DNA of 64,000 nt from Legionella shakespearei DSM 23087. GTDB taxonomy: Bacteria > Pseudomonadota > Gammaproteobacteria > Legionellales > Legionellaceae. Positions 18,572 to 27,896 of the stretch are shown piece after piece. The notes under the pieces are model-generated. The model did no database searches. It saw nothing but the letters and a program-made list of their open reading frames with translations, and was not told where the DNA came from. A program made the position numbers and the translations under genes. The stretch's first letter is position 1, and each line of letters begins with the position of its first letter. The DNA lies in contig NZ_KB892381.1 in assembly GCF_000373765.1 (NCBI RefSeq), positions 1-64,000 on the forward strand, read 5' to 3'.

Positions 18572-19963
18572 CTAAATTTTTGTTTTTATATGAAATGACT
18601 TGGGTCTGGTTAAAAATTCATAACCTACAGACGATAAAGTACACCCCCGCCCTGAGTTCTTTACTCCAGTCCAGGCCAAAGCAGGATCCAGATAATCACA
18701 GCGATTAATAAAAAAAGTTCCGGTCTGTAATTGCTCACCGATTGCTATCCCTTTGTTTATATCCCTCGTGAACACAGCAGCCGTTAAACCATACTCACTG
18801 TCATTCATCAGCCGTATCGCTTCTTCATCATTGCTCACCGGCATGATGCCAACCACCGGACCAAAAGTTTCTTCGGTCATGATGCGCATTTGGTGATTTA
18901 CCTCGGTTAATACCTGAGGAGCCAAATAGGGTGTCCCCGCAGTGTCCATGGGGAAGTTCTGGCTGTCAATATGAGCGATAGCTCCCTGTTCTACAGCTTC
19001 TTTAATCTGGTTCCTGACAAAATCAGCAGCTGATGCGCGGACCATAGGACCTAAAGTCGTTTTCGGATCATCGGGACGTCCCAACTGATACTGTTTCACC
19101 AAGGCAACTGCTTTGACAACAAACTCTTCATATACATCCTGATGGACATAAATCCGCTCAATGCCGCAGCAGGATTGACCTGAATTAAAAAAGGCACCAT
19201 CTATAGCGGTTTCAACAGCATGATCCAAATCAGCATCTGCCCGAATATAAGCCGGATCTTTACCGCCCAATTCCAGTCCTAAATGAATAAAACGCCCTGC
19301 TGCTGCCCGTTCCACCATTTCACCACCGGCAACAGAACCAGTAAAGGCAACTGCGTTAATGATGGGTGATTGAATTAATTGCTCTGTATCTTCATGGGTT
19401 AAATGCAAAAATTGAAACACTCCTTCAGGCAAACAGGCTTTTTTAAATGCCATGGCAAAGCGCTCCGCGACCAAGGGTGTTTGCGCTGAGTGTTTTAAGA
19501 TCACGACATTTCCGGCCATTATGGCAGGAATAATAGCATTAACCGCAGTCAGAAATGGATAATTCCAGGGAGCTATGGCAAAAACCACTCCCAATGGTTC
19601 ACGTTTGATGTAACGGATAAAGCCTTCCTTTTCAGGTAAAGTGACCGGTTGTAAGGCATCCTGGGCAGCGGCAATCATATATCGTGCCCGCTCTTCAAAG
19701 CCATTAATTTCTCCCTGGCCATAACGAATGGGACGCCCCATTTGCCAGCAAAGCTCCTGGGCAATCACTTCTTTATCAGCGACCAATGCATCCACTGCAG
19801 CAAGACAATATTCCTGACGCTCTTCAAGGGAGGATAATCGCCATAAATGTTGGGCATCCTGAGCTTTGCGCAGAGCATTTTCTATATTCTGTTGATTGGC
19901 ATAGGCGCGTTCAATATAAAGTGAATTATCAACAGGTGAATAGGTTTTTAAAATTTGTGTCAT
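18572..19963 (-). CDS. NAD(P)-dependent aldehyde dehydrogenase
   Basis: 463 aa. Catalytic Cys in FFNSGQSCCGIERIYV, general base Glu in HLGLELGGKDPAY, and the Rossmann motif FTGSVAGGEMV are present; PWNYPFL marks the substrate entry. Length is normal. Within the cluster it should convert the aldehyde produced by the iron ADH to an acid (PuuC-like role). AGGAT precedes ATG. The gap to the ligase gene upstream (109 bp) contains a degenerate family A arm. Confidence 0.9.
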   Translation of the reverse strand: MTQILKTYSPVDNSLYIERAYANQQNIENALRKAQDAQHLWRLSSLEERQEYCLAAVDALVADKEVIAQELCWQMGRPIRYGQGEINGFEERARYMIAAAQDALQPVTLPEKEGFIRYIKREPLGVVFAIAPWNYPFLTAVNAIIPAIMAGNVVILKHSAQTPLVAERFAMAFKKACLPEGVFQFLHLTHEDTEQLIQSPIINAVAFTGSVAGGEMVERAAAGRFIHLGLELGGKDPAYIRADADLDHAVETAIDGAFFNSGQSCCGIERIYVHQDVYEEFVVKAVALVKQYQLGRPDDPKTTLGPMVRASAADFVRNQIKEAVEQGAIAHIDSQNFPMDTAGTPYLAPQVLTEVNHQMRIMTEETFGPVVGIMPVSNDEEAIRLMNDSEYGLTAAVFTRDINKGIAIGEQLQTGTFFINRCDYLDPALAWTGVKNSGRGCTLSSVGYEFLTRPKSFHIKTKI

Positions 19964-20072
19964 TTTGGATCCTTAAAAACAGATTAGTTTTCTATCCGAT
20001 TCGTATACCCAAGATTCCGCTCCTTTGCAGGACGACGTAGATCGGGACACGCTCACACGTCGTGGATCTTAC

Positions 20073-21446
20073 TTAAATAATTTCAAAATAGCGGTCCAGC
20101 TCCCAATCGGTGACGTGTTTTCTGAACTCTCTTTCTTCCCATTCTCTGGATGCAGCGAAATGCTCGACAAATTCCTGGCCAAACAAATGGCGGGCTGCAC
20201 TTGAAGTCCTTAGATTTTGAGCGGCTTCCCATAAAGTTCCCGGCAAAGCCAAATCCTGATTATGCTTTTGTTGGTAAGAATTTCCTTTGATTTCGGCCTC
20301 GGGTTCAAGCTCATGCTCAATGCCATACAAACCAGAACCGATTGCAGCAGCCAGAGCAAGGTATGGGTTAGCATCAGCCGAGCCTAAGCGATATTCTATA
20401 CGTTGCGATTTGTCGCTACCGGGAATCAAACGCAAAGCAGTAGTCCGGTTTTCAACACCCCAGGTCGCATCAGTCGGTGCCCAATACCCTGGCACCAATC
20501 TGGAATAGCTGTTCACCGTGGGTGAAAACATGGCTAATAATTGCGGCATCAATTGTTGCTGACCAGCGAGAAAATGACGCTGGATGCTGCTCATGTTGTA
20601 CGTATTAGCGGGATCATAAAAAGCAGAGCTGCCCCCATCCTTATGCCTTAAAGAGATATGGATGTGGCCACTTTGCCCAGGATAATCAGGCGACCATTTA
20701 GCCATAAACGTTGCCATTTTATTATTGCGTTGCGCCAGGATTTTCATAAAGGTTTTAAAGAGAGCAGCCTTATCACCGGCAGCCTCAGCCTTGTCCACGG
20801 TAAGAGCTGCTTCAATAACTCCCGGACCAGTTTCTGTATGCAGGCCTTCTATAGGAAAATCCATACGTTCTGCCATATCGAGGATTTGATGGTAAAACTC
20901 GGCATGCACTGTATTGCGGATAATAGAATAGCCAAAATTATCTGGGGTGATGGGTTTTAAATTGCGAAATCCCTTGGCACGCACACTGTCAGGCGTTTCA
21001 TCAAAAACAAAAAATTCATATTCCAAAGCCGCATAAGCATCAAAGCCCATATCCGCGGCTTTTCGCAGCACCCGGCGCAAAGTGGCTCGCGGGCAAATCA
21101 GTTCGGCCTGCTTGTCAAATTCAGCCATAAACAAGAGTTGATTGTCTTCAAAGATAATGTCGCGGCAGGTGGAGGGAATAATGCGCACACAGGCATCAGG
21201 ATAACCAGTATGCCAGCCAGTGTACTTCACATTATCATACAATTTGTCTTTTGAGTCCCAACCTAAAATCACATCACAAAAAGCAAAGCCATGTTCCAAT
21301 GCGGAAAAAAATTTATCCCGGCTCATGTATTTACCAAGCATCACCCCATCTACATCAAAAATACCGACTTTAACGTGAGTGAGTTGCCTTTCTTCAACAA
21401 TGCGTTTGGCATCTTCAACAGTATGAACATCTCGTGCCTTCAACAT
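20073..21446 (-). CDS. Glutamine synthetase-like gamma-glutamyl ligase (PuuA/GlnA4 type)
   Basis: 457 aa with GS catalytic-domain motifs: YEFFVFD metal site, SGHIHISL, NSYSRLVPGYWAPTDATWG, NRTTALRL and RIEYRLGSADANPYLALAAA. The N-terminal region lacks the FDGSS-type ammonium-site sequence of true GS and carries FCDVILGWDSKDK instead, and no adenylylation-tyrosine motif is seen. That pattern is usual for gamma-glutamyl-polyamine or -ethanolamine synthetases. It is the first gene of a minus-strand set with ALDH, Fe-ADH and GATase, so I infer ATP-dependent glutamylation of an amine. AAGGAT precedes the ATG. Confidence 0.88.
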   Translation of the reverse strand: MLKARDVHTVEDAKRIVEERQLTHVKVGIFDVDGVMLGKYMSRDKFFSALEHGFAFCDVILGWDSKDKLYDNVKYTGWHTGYPDACVRIIPSTCRDIIFEDNQLLFMAEFDKQAELICPRATLRRVLRKAADMGFDAYAALEYEFFVFDETPDSVRAKGFRNLKPITPDNFGYSIIRNTVHAEFYHQILDMAERMDFPIEGLHTETGPGVIEAALTVDKAEAAGDKAALFKTFMKILAQRNNKMATFMAKWSPDYPGQSGHIHISLRHKDGGSSAFYDPANTYNMSSIQRHFLAGQQQLMPQLLAMFSPTVNSYSRLVPGYWAPTDATWGVENRTTALRLIPGSDKSQRIEYRLGSADANPYLALAAAIGSGLYGIEHELEPEAEIKGNSYQQKHNQDLALPGTLWEAAQNLRTSSAARHLFGQEFVEHFAASREWEEREFRKHVTDWELDRYFEII

Positions 21447-21481
21447 GACATATCCTTATGTTTTTAGGGTCAATAGATCCT

Positions 21482-21639
21482 GGTTCAGTCAGCACTGCCA
21501 TTAAGTTAAGCGCTACTCCGCCGTCCCGCGGCTTGTCCGCGGGATCCAGAAATGTCACTCCGAGCTTAGATCTCTGGATCCCGCGGACAAGCCGCGGGAC
21601 GGCGGAACTCCTTAATTTAATGACAGTGGGTTCAGTCAG
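21482..21639. mobile_element. Family E MITE with perfect 11-bp target duplication
   Basis: The element spans 21493-21628: CACTGCCATTAAGTTAAG at the left end mirrors CTTAATTTAATGACAGTG at the right, with inner arms CCGCCGTCCCGCGGCTTGTC. The flanks GGTTCAGTCAG (21482-21492) and GGTTCAGTCAG (21629-21639) are identical, which marks transposition. There is no coding capacity, so it needs a transposase in trans. Confidence 0.88.
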
Positions 21640-21711
21640 CTGTTGAAGAGTGTAATACGAGTTCGTGAAAAATCAAAACCCCAGTACTTCGCAAAGCAAG
21701 AAAAACAGAAT

Positions 21712-22593
21712 TTATGACCCCATTGAAGGATAGCTTTTTGTTTCATTTTCTTCATCAGGCCTAACCATTGTCTCATCATATTGATCTAAGAGCTGAGTTA
21801 TCCTGGAAACGCTTTCATTATCATTGCTATATCGCCAGAGCCCCTCAAAAAACGGCTTTGCGGTGGAAGCCTGGGCAGGTGAAGCCTGTAACATCATCTC
21901 AAAAGCCGTGACATTTTTTGCTTCATAAGCGGATAATAAAGAAAGAGTGTTGGGAGTGAAAATATCAAGAGCTTGTTTTATAAAATCCAAACCCCTTGTC
22001 TGATCAGAATGAAATGCAGCAGTAGCAAGTACGTTTGAATCGGCTTGTTTCAAACGTTCGTTTCCGTATGTAGTTTGTAAATAGTGCAATAATGGCCAAT
22101 TTAAATTCACGGCAGTCAGATTTGCTGCTACAGATAATTTGGGCCCCGCCAGCAACTCTTCAATATAGTATTTTGCTACATTGGGTGAAGGCGCTAAAAA
22201 CGCCAGGGTTGCTGTATCAGGGCTGGGATTCACAGCATAATGATTCACCAGAAATCTGCAGGTTTTTACCGCCCCGGCTGCACTGGCAATATTCAAAAAA
22301 AGCTGCCTTTCCTGAGGGGACATATGGTCACATAATGTTTTCAGATTTTCTGGCTGATCTTTAAACAATTCAATTTTAGCGGATGATTCTAATCTTAAAA
22401 AGAATGCCATAGATTGTTCGCTGAGTTCGGAAAAGGCAGTACGACCTTCTTTGAAATGCAGATAAGAAGCATTTAACTCTTTGTTATCCAATCGCTCCAA
22501 AAGTTGCTCGAATAGTTTTAATTGTATCAAATTATTCAGATCAGAACCGTTTTTCCACCGCGACATATTGCTTTTAAATAATTCAGAACTCAC
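21712..22593 (-). CDS. Hypothetical ankyrin-like protein; effector candidate
   Basis: 293 aa starting at GTG (GGAG 8 nt upstream). Mostly alpha-helical with ~33-residue helix pairs (for example FLNIASAAGAVKTCRFLVNH at 96-115) that look like degenerate ankyrin repeats. No signal peptide. The C terminus RPDEENETKSYPSMGS is an acidic block followed by a Ser-rich tail, like the E-block signal of Dot/Icm substrates. Function unknown; the start of the next gene on the same strand is far upstream. Confidence 0.65.
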   Translation of the reverse strand: MSSELFKSNMSRWKNGSDLNNLIQLKLFEQLLERLDNKELNASYLHFKEGRTAFSELSEQSMAFFLRLESSAKIELFKDQPENLKTLCDHMSPQERQLFLNIASAAGAVKTCRFLVNHYAVNPSPDTATLAFLAPSPNVAKYYIEELLAGPKLSVAANLTAVNLNWPLLHYLQTTYGNERLKQADSNVLATAAFHSDQTRGLDFIKQALDIFTPNTLSLLSAYEAKNVTAFEMMLQASPAQASTAKPFFEGLWRYSNDNESVSRITQLLDQYDETMVRPDEENETKSYPSMGS

Positions 22594-22672
22594 TTTCGAT
22601 GCTCCTTTTGAGTCAATAAGGACATATTAACACAATTTAGGATTATTTTTAATCAAAAAATCCCGTATTTTT

Positions 22673-25600
22673 CTAAATGGCAACAACCGGACGTGCTGTT
22701 GAAGTTAAAAGTGCATCATGAATAAAGGGATTATCACTGATTTGCAGCCCATTCTCCGCAGAATGCCTTTTATAAATATCGCATTCAAGTAATGCCTGCA
22801 TTTCTACTGTAGCTGCCTTCAATTTTGCAAACACCCCTTCACTCATCCCTGTCCTTGTTGCATCCATGGCACAAAAATCATTACAACTGGAAATTTCCTG
22901 CTCCAACTCTTTAATGCTTAAACAGGCTTTCCGTAAATAAGAATAATACTCCTGTACAGTTGCTTCTTTTTTATTCAAAGCCAATTCCGGTACTCCTTCA
23001 TAAGCCGTAATCTGGTGTTCGTCAAACTGCACATAAAATTGATTTAAATCAAAGGTTACTTTCCTCATATGGGCCCTGATACGCTCAAATTTTTCTGCCA
23101 TAGCCTTATCGGGAATAAGGTCTTTGAATTCTTTTCCTTCGGCTGCAAAGAACGATCCTTGTCGTGAATCACCTTTTATCGCCTCACAAGCAATAGCAAC
23201 TTTTTGCGTCCTCTCCCACATTTCTGTAGCCTGTTCCATTACGTAAAAAACAGAAGCAGCTTTTAAAACCCGTTCATTTCTTTTCTCGATCCACTCAGCC
23301 TGGACTACACGAATTTTATCGATTTCGGAGCGTACCCCGGCATGATAACGGGTATATACATCACCTATTAATTTCTGGTATTCAGCACGATATTGTTCGG
23401 ATTCATCCTTGGTGCTGCCACTGTCCCAATGATATTTTTCCTTGAATGCAGCAAGCCCTTTTGCCAAAGCAGTCTGGGCATGATGATAATGCATGGCCAT
23501 TTTCGCACCCGTCTGGAATCCTGTTCCTGTAGTATATAAAGGCAGCATGCGTCCATCACCTAAGGATACTATAGTGCCAACATCCTCATGCAAAGGATCA
23601 CCACTTATTATAATAGAGGTATCCAATTCACTGAAGGCTAAATCAAAGGGAGAGGTTTCCAGTTGCCTTTGGCCTATTTGAATAGGATCGCTGGGATTGT
23701 CATAAACGGGATCCGTAATATGGGCATCACATATATTTTCAGGCAATGCGTCTTGAAACAGCATACGACTCCACTGCCTGCATAATTTTTTGGAAATCAG
23801 ATTGGCGTGGTCTTTATTGGGATCACGATCAATTGCTTCGCGAATCCTGGCTGGCACTGACTTCTCGTACTCTGCCGGATTACTTAATTTTAATTCTATG
23901 GCTACCCTGATTGCTGGTACTTTTAAAGCTTCAGGATATTCACATCCTATGTAACAAAATTCATGCTCCAGAGTATTTGCCCGCGACGCATAAATTTGCT
24001 GATGTGGGCGTGATGCATCCGTCCAGCCATACTCCCTCAATGCAACCATTTTAATGGGTTCACTTGTTTTGTCCTTTTTGGCCTGTTCAATCTGTCGCAT
24101 CAATTCATGGGCATCAAAAGCCACTGGTGGATGTCCCAAACTTCCTTTTAAATTAAATATTACTGCAACATGACTGTTAATTATGGGTTCTGAGGCATGA
24201 ACATTCTCAGCATGGAATACCGTAGCCAATGCCTTTTCAGCTGCTTGTTTGCCACCGTTGGCTATAGCAATGTGTTCGTATCCAAAAGTCTGGCGTTGCT
24301 CTGCAACAGGGGTTGGAACACCGTTTACTGATTTAATACCCGTAACAGTAATCGTTTTTTCATCCTGTCTGATGTCCATATGCTTTTGCCGTAATAAGGT
24401 TTGAGCACGTAAGTATTTCAAGATGTCAGCAATATTGGTATCGGAAGAATAATTTAAGCGGGTTTTACCTGACAACTGAATACTGGCAGTTAATTTGGGA
24501 TCTATTTTATCCACTACCAAGACATCAATGCCAACCTGAGAACGTACTGCTTCCCGTGCTTCCTCAGGATCACTTTTTCCTGATAATTTGATACAGCGAT
24601 CGTCTATTCTGGCACTGCACTCATCAATAAGCATTTTTTCCAAACCACCGATAGAAAAATACCAATAATTCAGACTCATCATTTTCCCGGGTTTATCGGG
24701 GTTGGGGGCATCGTAAGGATGCAGGGTAATGATATTATTCCTTACGTAATACTCCCAGATTTCTGGCCTTACCAGACTTTTAACAAACATCATCGCTTCA
24801 TCGTCTACACCTAAGACTTGCTGCCTGATGCTTAAACCTGTATCAGGTGCCCTATCGGTAAGAATGACAATCTTTTCCCCTCTGTCCATGGCGCTTAAAG
24901 CAGCTAATAACCCCACAGGTCCCATACCAATACATACGGTTTGATAGTCCTTTGTCTTTTCTGGAATGGAGACACTTGCCGTTCGGTCTTCATCTTCATT
25001 GCGCCCCAGAAAAATACGCCCGGAACTGAGTACTGACGATGTCATCAGCTCACTACTTACTTTTTGGGCATTATGGAAGGCTTGAACTCTTGTACTGAAT
25101 TGCCCAAATACACTTTCAGCAATCCGCCCACCCAACTGCAAATCAATTGCGCCCAAATCCTGGGTATTTTGAGCAGTGCCAAAATCAGGATGAGCCTGGA
25201 CGATGAAAATATTTTGAGGTAAGTGTTCTGCAATGACATCGATGAATGCCCCACTTGAAGTGTGTATTGAATCCACCGAATTTAAGCCACGAGCAGAGGT
25301 TAAATCATATCCCTGGTGCTGAAAAAACAGTGCATTAAGTACGCCACGATCCTCCGCGGTAAGGGACAGTCTGCTTCCCATAGAAAGGCGCGGTGACTCA
25401 GCTGTGCTTTGTGCAGGCTGAATTGTTTCTACAAAAAAATCATGACGTTCTGCTGTCTTAAGGCCTTGAGAAAGAGTACCTCCATAAGCAACAGCAGTAA
25501 CTTGCGAACCACGACAAACGCCGCAGAACGGTTTCGGTGCAGATGCCTTTTGTTGCATATAGACCAGACTAAACTCCAGCAGGTCTCGTCGTGAATCAAT

Positions 25601-26893
25601 AACATCAGGTTGATCCGGATAGGTTTCAAGCACCGTTTCAGGAGCCTGTTTTTGGCCATAAAAACGAGGATCAATATCCTGCGCACCAGCAATCATTACT
25701 CCATCGACCTTATCAAACACTGATTTCGCATGCTCGTACAATTGTGCTGCCTGGGGAAATTTATTATGATCCTTAGCATGTTCCTCACGCATGATTTCAA
25801 TCATAAGCATGGGAAAACTGATGCCCTGCTTTTTCCATTGAGCATCAAATTGTTCTGTAATGTCTTTGTCAGAAACTTTAGAATTACTTAATAAACCAAA
25901 AGTCACGCTTTTTAAGGCATTATAAACTGCCAATGGCACCACTTTCGTATAAGCAGCATCCAGTGCTTTCTCTCTCTCCTGGGCTTTCATAGAAGCAATC
26001 TTTCTGGCAGTTTCCAGTACTTTTGCTTTTAACATATCCATTTTTTCCTGGGTTAAGCCATTAAGATCATTGATCTCTTTATCCAAAGCTTTGGCATCAA
26101 CCTGTGGTTTATAATCCATTCGGACAGGCTGTATTCCCTTAGACAGCAACACCCGTTCCGTTAAGGTTGCAGACATACCAGGAGTACTGTCATTCCACGG
26201 TAATAAAACTGCGGGTTTGAAATTTTGCTTTACTACATTGTGCAATACTACAGCTTTATCAGTGCGAAAATCTTCGATAGTCTGCGTTGGTTCATCGGGT
26301 TGGACAGGTGCACGAATGCTCACTCGCTCTGCCGGGACTCCACCCAACAGGGCAACAGATCGGATGGAACAGCCTTCCAGGGTGACATCCTTTAATTCTT
26401 TAAGGAAATTAAAACTTGAATACTCTATAGGACAATCGATAAACCGTACGTTATTCAGGGTTCCGTAATCAAAAGTAGTGTCACTGATTCTGGTACGTTC
26501 AAGAATCACATTGGACATTAGTCCATCATTAAGAACAGTCCCGTTAAAAGTGCATTCATTGAGTGTCATATTGGTACAGACAAAACCGGTTAAATCGCAA
26601 TCACTAAAATCACATTGTGATAAGTCGCAACCGGTAAAATCAATGTCATACAACAAATCAGTTCGGCGCGGCACTGTAGTTACCGTACTGAGCGAACCAT
26701 CCTTACTCTGCATTTTGCTGTGCGTTACTGTTTTATTTTCTATGGCAAAATGAATGGCGTTCAAGGTAGTTTCATAGCCGTTTTTTTTCAAAAAATCAGC
26801 AAAAGAGAGTTTTTGGCCTGGCAATAATTTTTCTTTTTCCAGTTTTAATTGATCCAACAGATCCTCAAACCCGATTTGTGTAATAACCCCCAT
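22673..26893 (-). CDS. Giant fusion: pentapeptide repeats + PuuD-like amidotransferase + FAD/NAD Rossmann domain
   Basis: 1406 aa from ATG 26893 (AGAGG 6 nt upstream; TTG at 26899 is the less likely alternative). Residues ~80-180 are pentapeptide repeats (FTGCDLSQCDFSDCDLTGF and on), a right-handed beta-helix. Residues ~395-600 are a peptidase C26/GATase1 domain with nucleophile Cys460 in CGVCRGSQVTAVAYGGTLSQ, FFQHQGYD and His568 in IVQAHPDFGT. At ~650 a dinucleotide fold begins with VCIGMGPVGLLAALSAMDRG, as in flavin monooxygenases, running to ~1150. The last ~250 residues are helical. No signal peptide. I know no enzyme with this order. Effector role is possible. Confidence 0.8.
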   Translation of the reverse strand: MGVITQIGFEDLLDQLKLEKEKLLPGQKLSFADFLKKNGYETTLNAIHFAIENKTVTHSKMQSKDGSLSTVTTVPRRTDLLYDIDFTGCDLSQCDFSDCDLTGFVCTNMTLNECTFNGTVLNDGLMSNVILERTRISDTTFDYGTLNNVRFIDCPIEYSSFNFLKELKDVTLEGCSIRSVALLGGVPAERVSIRAPVQPDEPTQTIEDFRTDKAVVLHNVVKQNFKPAVLLPWNDSTPGMSATLTERVLLSKGIQPVRMDYKPQVDAKALDKEINDLNGLTQEKMDMLKAKVLETARKIASMKAQEREKALDAAYTKVVPLAVYNALKSVTFGLLSNSKVSDKDITEQFDAQWKKQGISFPMLMIEIMREEHAKDHNKFPQAAQLYEHAKSVFDKVDGVMIAGAQDIDPRFYGQKQAPETVLETYPDQPDVIDSRRDLLEFSLVYMQQKASAPKPFCGVCRGSQVTAVAYGGTLSQGLKTAERHDFFVETIQPAQSTAESPRLSMGSRLSLTAEDRGVLNALFFQHQGYDLTSARGLNSVDSIHTSSGAFIDVIAEHLPQNIFIVQAHPDFGTAQNTQDLGAIDLQLGGRIAESVFGQFSTRVQAFHNAQKVSSELMTSSVLSSGRIFLGRNEDEDRTASVSIPEKTKDYQTVCIGMGPVGLLAALSAMDRGEKIVILTDRAPDTGLSIRQQVLGVDDEAMMFVKSLVRPEIWEYYVRNNIITLHPYDAPNPDKPGKMMSLNYWYFSIGGLEKMLIDECSARIDDRCIKLSGKSDPEEAREAVRSQVGIDVLVVDKIDPKLTASIQLSGKTRLNYSSDTNIADILKYLRAQTLLRQKHMDIRQDEKTITVTGIKSVNGVPTPVAEQRQTFGYEHIAIANGGKQAAEKALATVFHAENVHASEPIINSHVAVIFNLKGSLGHPPVAFDAHELMRQIEQAKKDKTSEPIKMVALREYGWTDASRPHQQIYASRANTLEHEFCYIGCEYPEALKVPAIRVAIELKLSNPAEYEKSVPARIREAIDRDPNKDHANLISKKLCRQWSRMLFQDALPENICDAHITDPVYDNPSDPIQIGQRQLETSPFDLAFSELDTSIIISGDPLHEDVGTIVSLGDGRMLPLYTTGTGFQTGAKMAMHYHHAQTALAKGLAAFKEKYHWDSGSTKDESEQYRAEYQKLIGDVYTRYHAGVRSEIDKIRVVQAEWIEKRNERVLKAASVFYVMEQATEMWERTQKVAIACEAIKGDSRQGSFFAAEGKEFKDLIPDKAMAEKFERIRAHMRKVTFDLNQFYVQFDEHQITAYEGVPELALNKKEATVQEYYSYLRKACLSIKELEQEISSCNDFCAMDATRTGMSEGVFAKLKAATVEMQALLECDIYKRHSAENGLQISDNPFIHDALLTSTARPVVAI

Positions 26894-26999
26894 GACCAAC
26901 CTCTGAAGAATATAGTTATCTATTCTAAGATTAGACCAAAGAGAAAATTATTCAAAAAATAATCATTCGGTTAAATTAAATGACAAATCGCAGCCCAAT

Positions 27000-27113
27000 T
27001 CACGTCGTCACCTCATATGGCACCATGCCACTTTAGGGAGATCCTTCGCGCAAAAAGACGCGCTCAGGACGACGTGAATCGGGTAATGGTACAGGCCCGT
27101 AGCCCGGTCTGCC
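27000..27113. repeat. Family A remnant and family B half
   Basis: 27000-27084 keeps short left and full right A arms. 27100-27113 is a B half-arm (GTAGCCCGGTCTGCC) that abuts the stop codon of the bufC-like gene. Confidence 0.8.
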
Positions 27114-27896
27114 TTATGAACTACCAACACGCATCTGTGACAAAATCCCATTTTGAATCCAGTTTTTAAGATAAGACGCCGCTTTCATTCCCACGTCTTC
27201 CGGCGCCATCCATTGGCATAAGCCTTCACAAAGGGTAGCAAAGGACATGCCTTGAATGACAGCATCCAAAGCCCCCGCCTCTTCTTCTGCCATACTATAA
27301 AATTGAATCAACTGCTCTGGAGAGCGCCAAAGTATCCAGGGGACGGGGTTGGGATGTTCATTCCATTCAGGTAAATCATTATCATGAACCAGGCTTTGCC
27401 AGACAGGAATAACATTCCAGAAATAATTTAACCGTTGTACTGACCCATGGGGAATAAAATACATCTCAGCCCAGGACTCAGGAGGCACCCCAGCCATCTC
27501 TTCAATAGTAAGAACAGGATCATCGGCAGCATCAAAGGCTAAAGTCATCCTCCATTCAAAATCAGCCAGTTCGGCAAGATGTGATTTATCAGTGTTCTTT
27601 TTGATAAACTCAGCCAATGCATCCCCATACCAACGGATTGAATGACAGGAGGAAGGGTAATTATCTATATAAGTACGACACAATCTATTAAATTCTTCGG
27701 TACCGTAATAAAGATGCAACGCAGGAAAGCTGGTGCTTAAACTTTCTGTCAATCGCAACGTGTATGCATCACTATAGATAGCTAACCGGTCAGCCACACC
27801 AATACGTTCTGTGGGAACAATATGTTCCATGATTGCCGAATGGCCAGACATTATAAAATGCTGCAGTTGCTCTTGCAGCTGAAAAAGGTTACTCAT
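27114..27896 (-). CDS. bufC: DUF2063 partner protein of the MNIO enzyme (BufC/HvfC-like)
   Basis: 260 aa. The N-terminal domain (LQEQLQHFIMSG...RLAIYSDAYTLRLTESLSTSFPAL) is the DUF2063 'putative DNA-binding' domain that in bufferin and HvfABC systems is a RiPP-recognition partner of the MNIO enzyme. It overlaps bufB by 4 nt, so the two are translated together. The C-terminal half (WEMYF..., W-rich) matches the usual two-domain form. Confidence 0.88.
   Translation of the reverse strand: MSNLFQLQEQLQHFIMSGHSAIMEHIVPTERIGVADRLAIYSDAYTLRLTESLSTSFPALHLYYGTEEFNRLCRTYIDNYPSSCHSIRWYGDALAEFIKKNTDKSHLAELADFEWRMTLAFDAADDPVLTIEEMAGVPPESWAEMYFIPHGSVQRLNYFWNVIPVWQSLVHDNDLPEWNEHPNPVPWILWRSPEQLIQFYSMAEEEAGALDAVIQGMSFATLCEGLCQWMAPEDVGMKAASYLKNWIQNGILSQMRVGSS

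Noticed and set aside
16656-21446. Plain putrescine (Puu) pathway
   Set aside because: No PuuB-type amine oxidase or PuuE transaminase is present; the iron alcohol dehydrogenase instead points to an amino alcohol.
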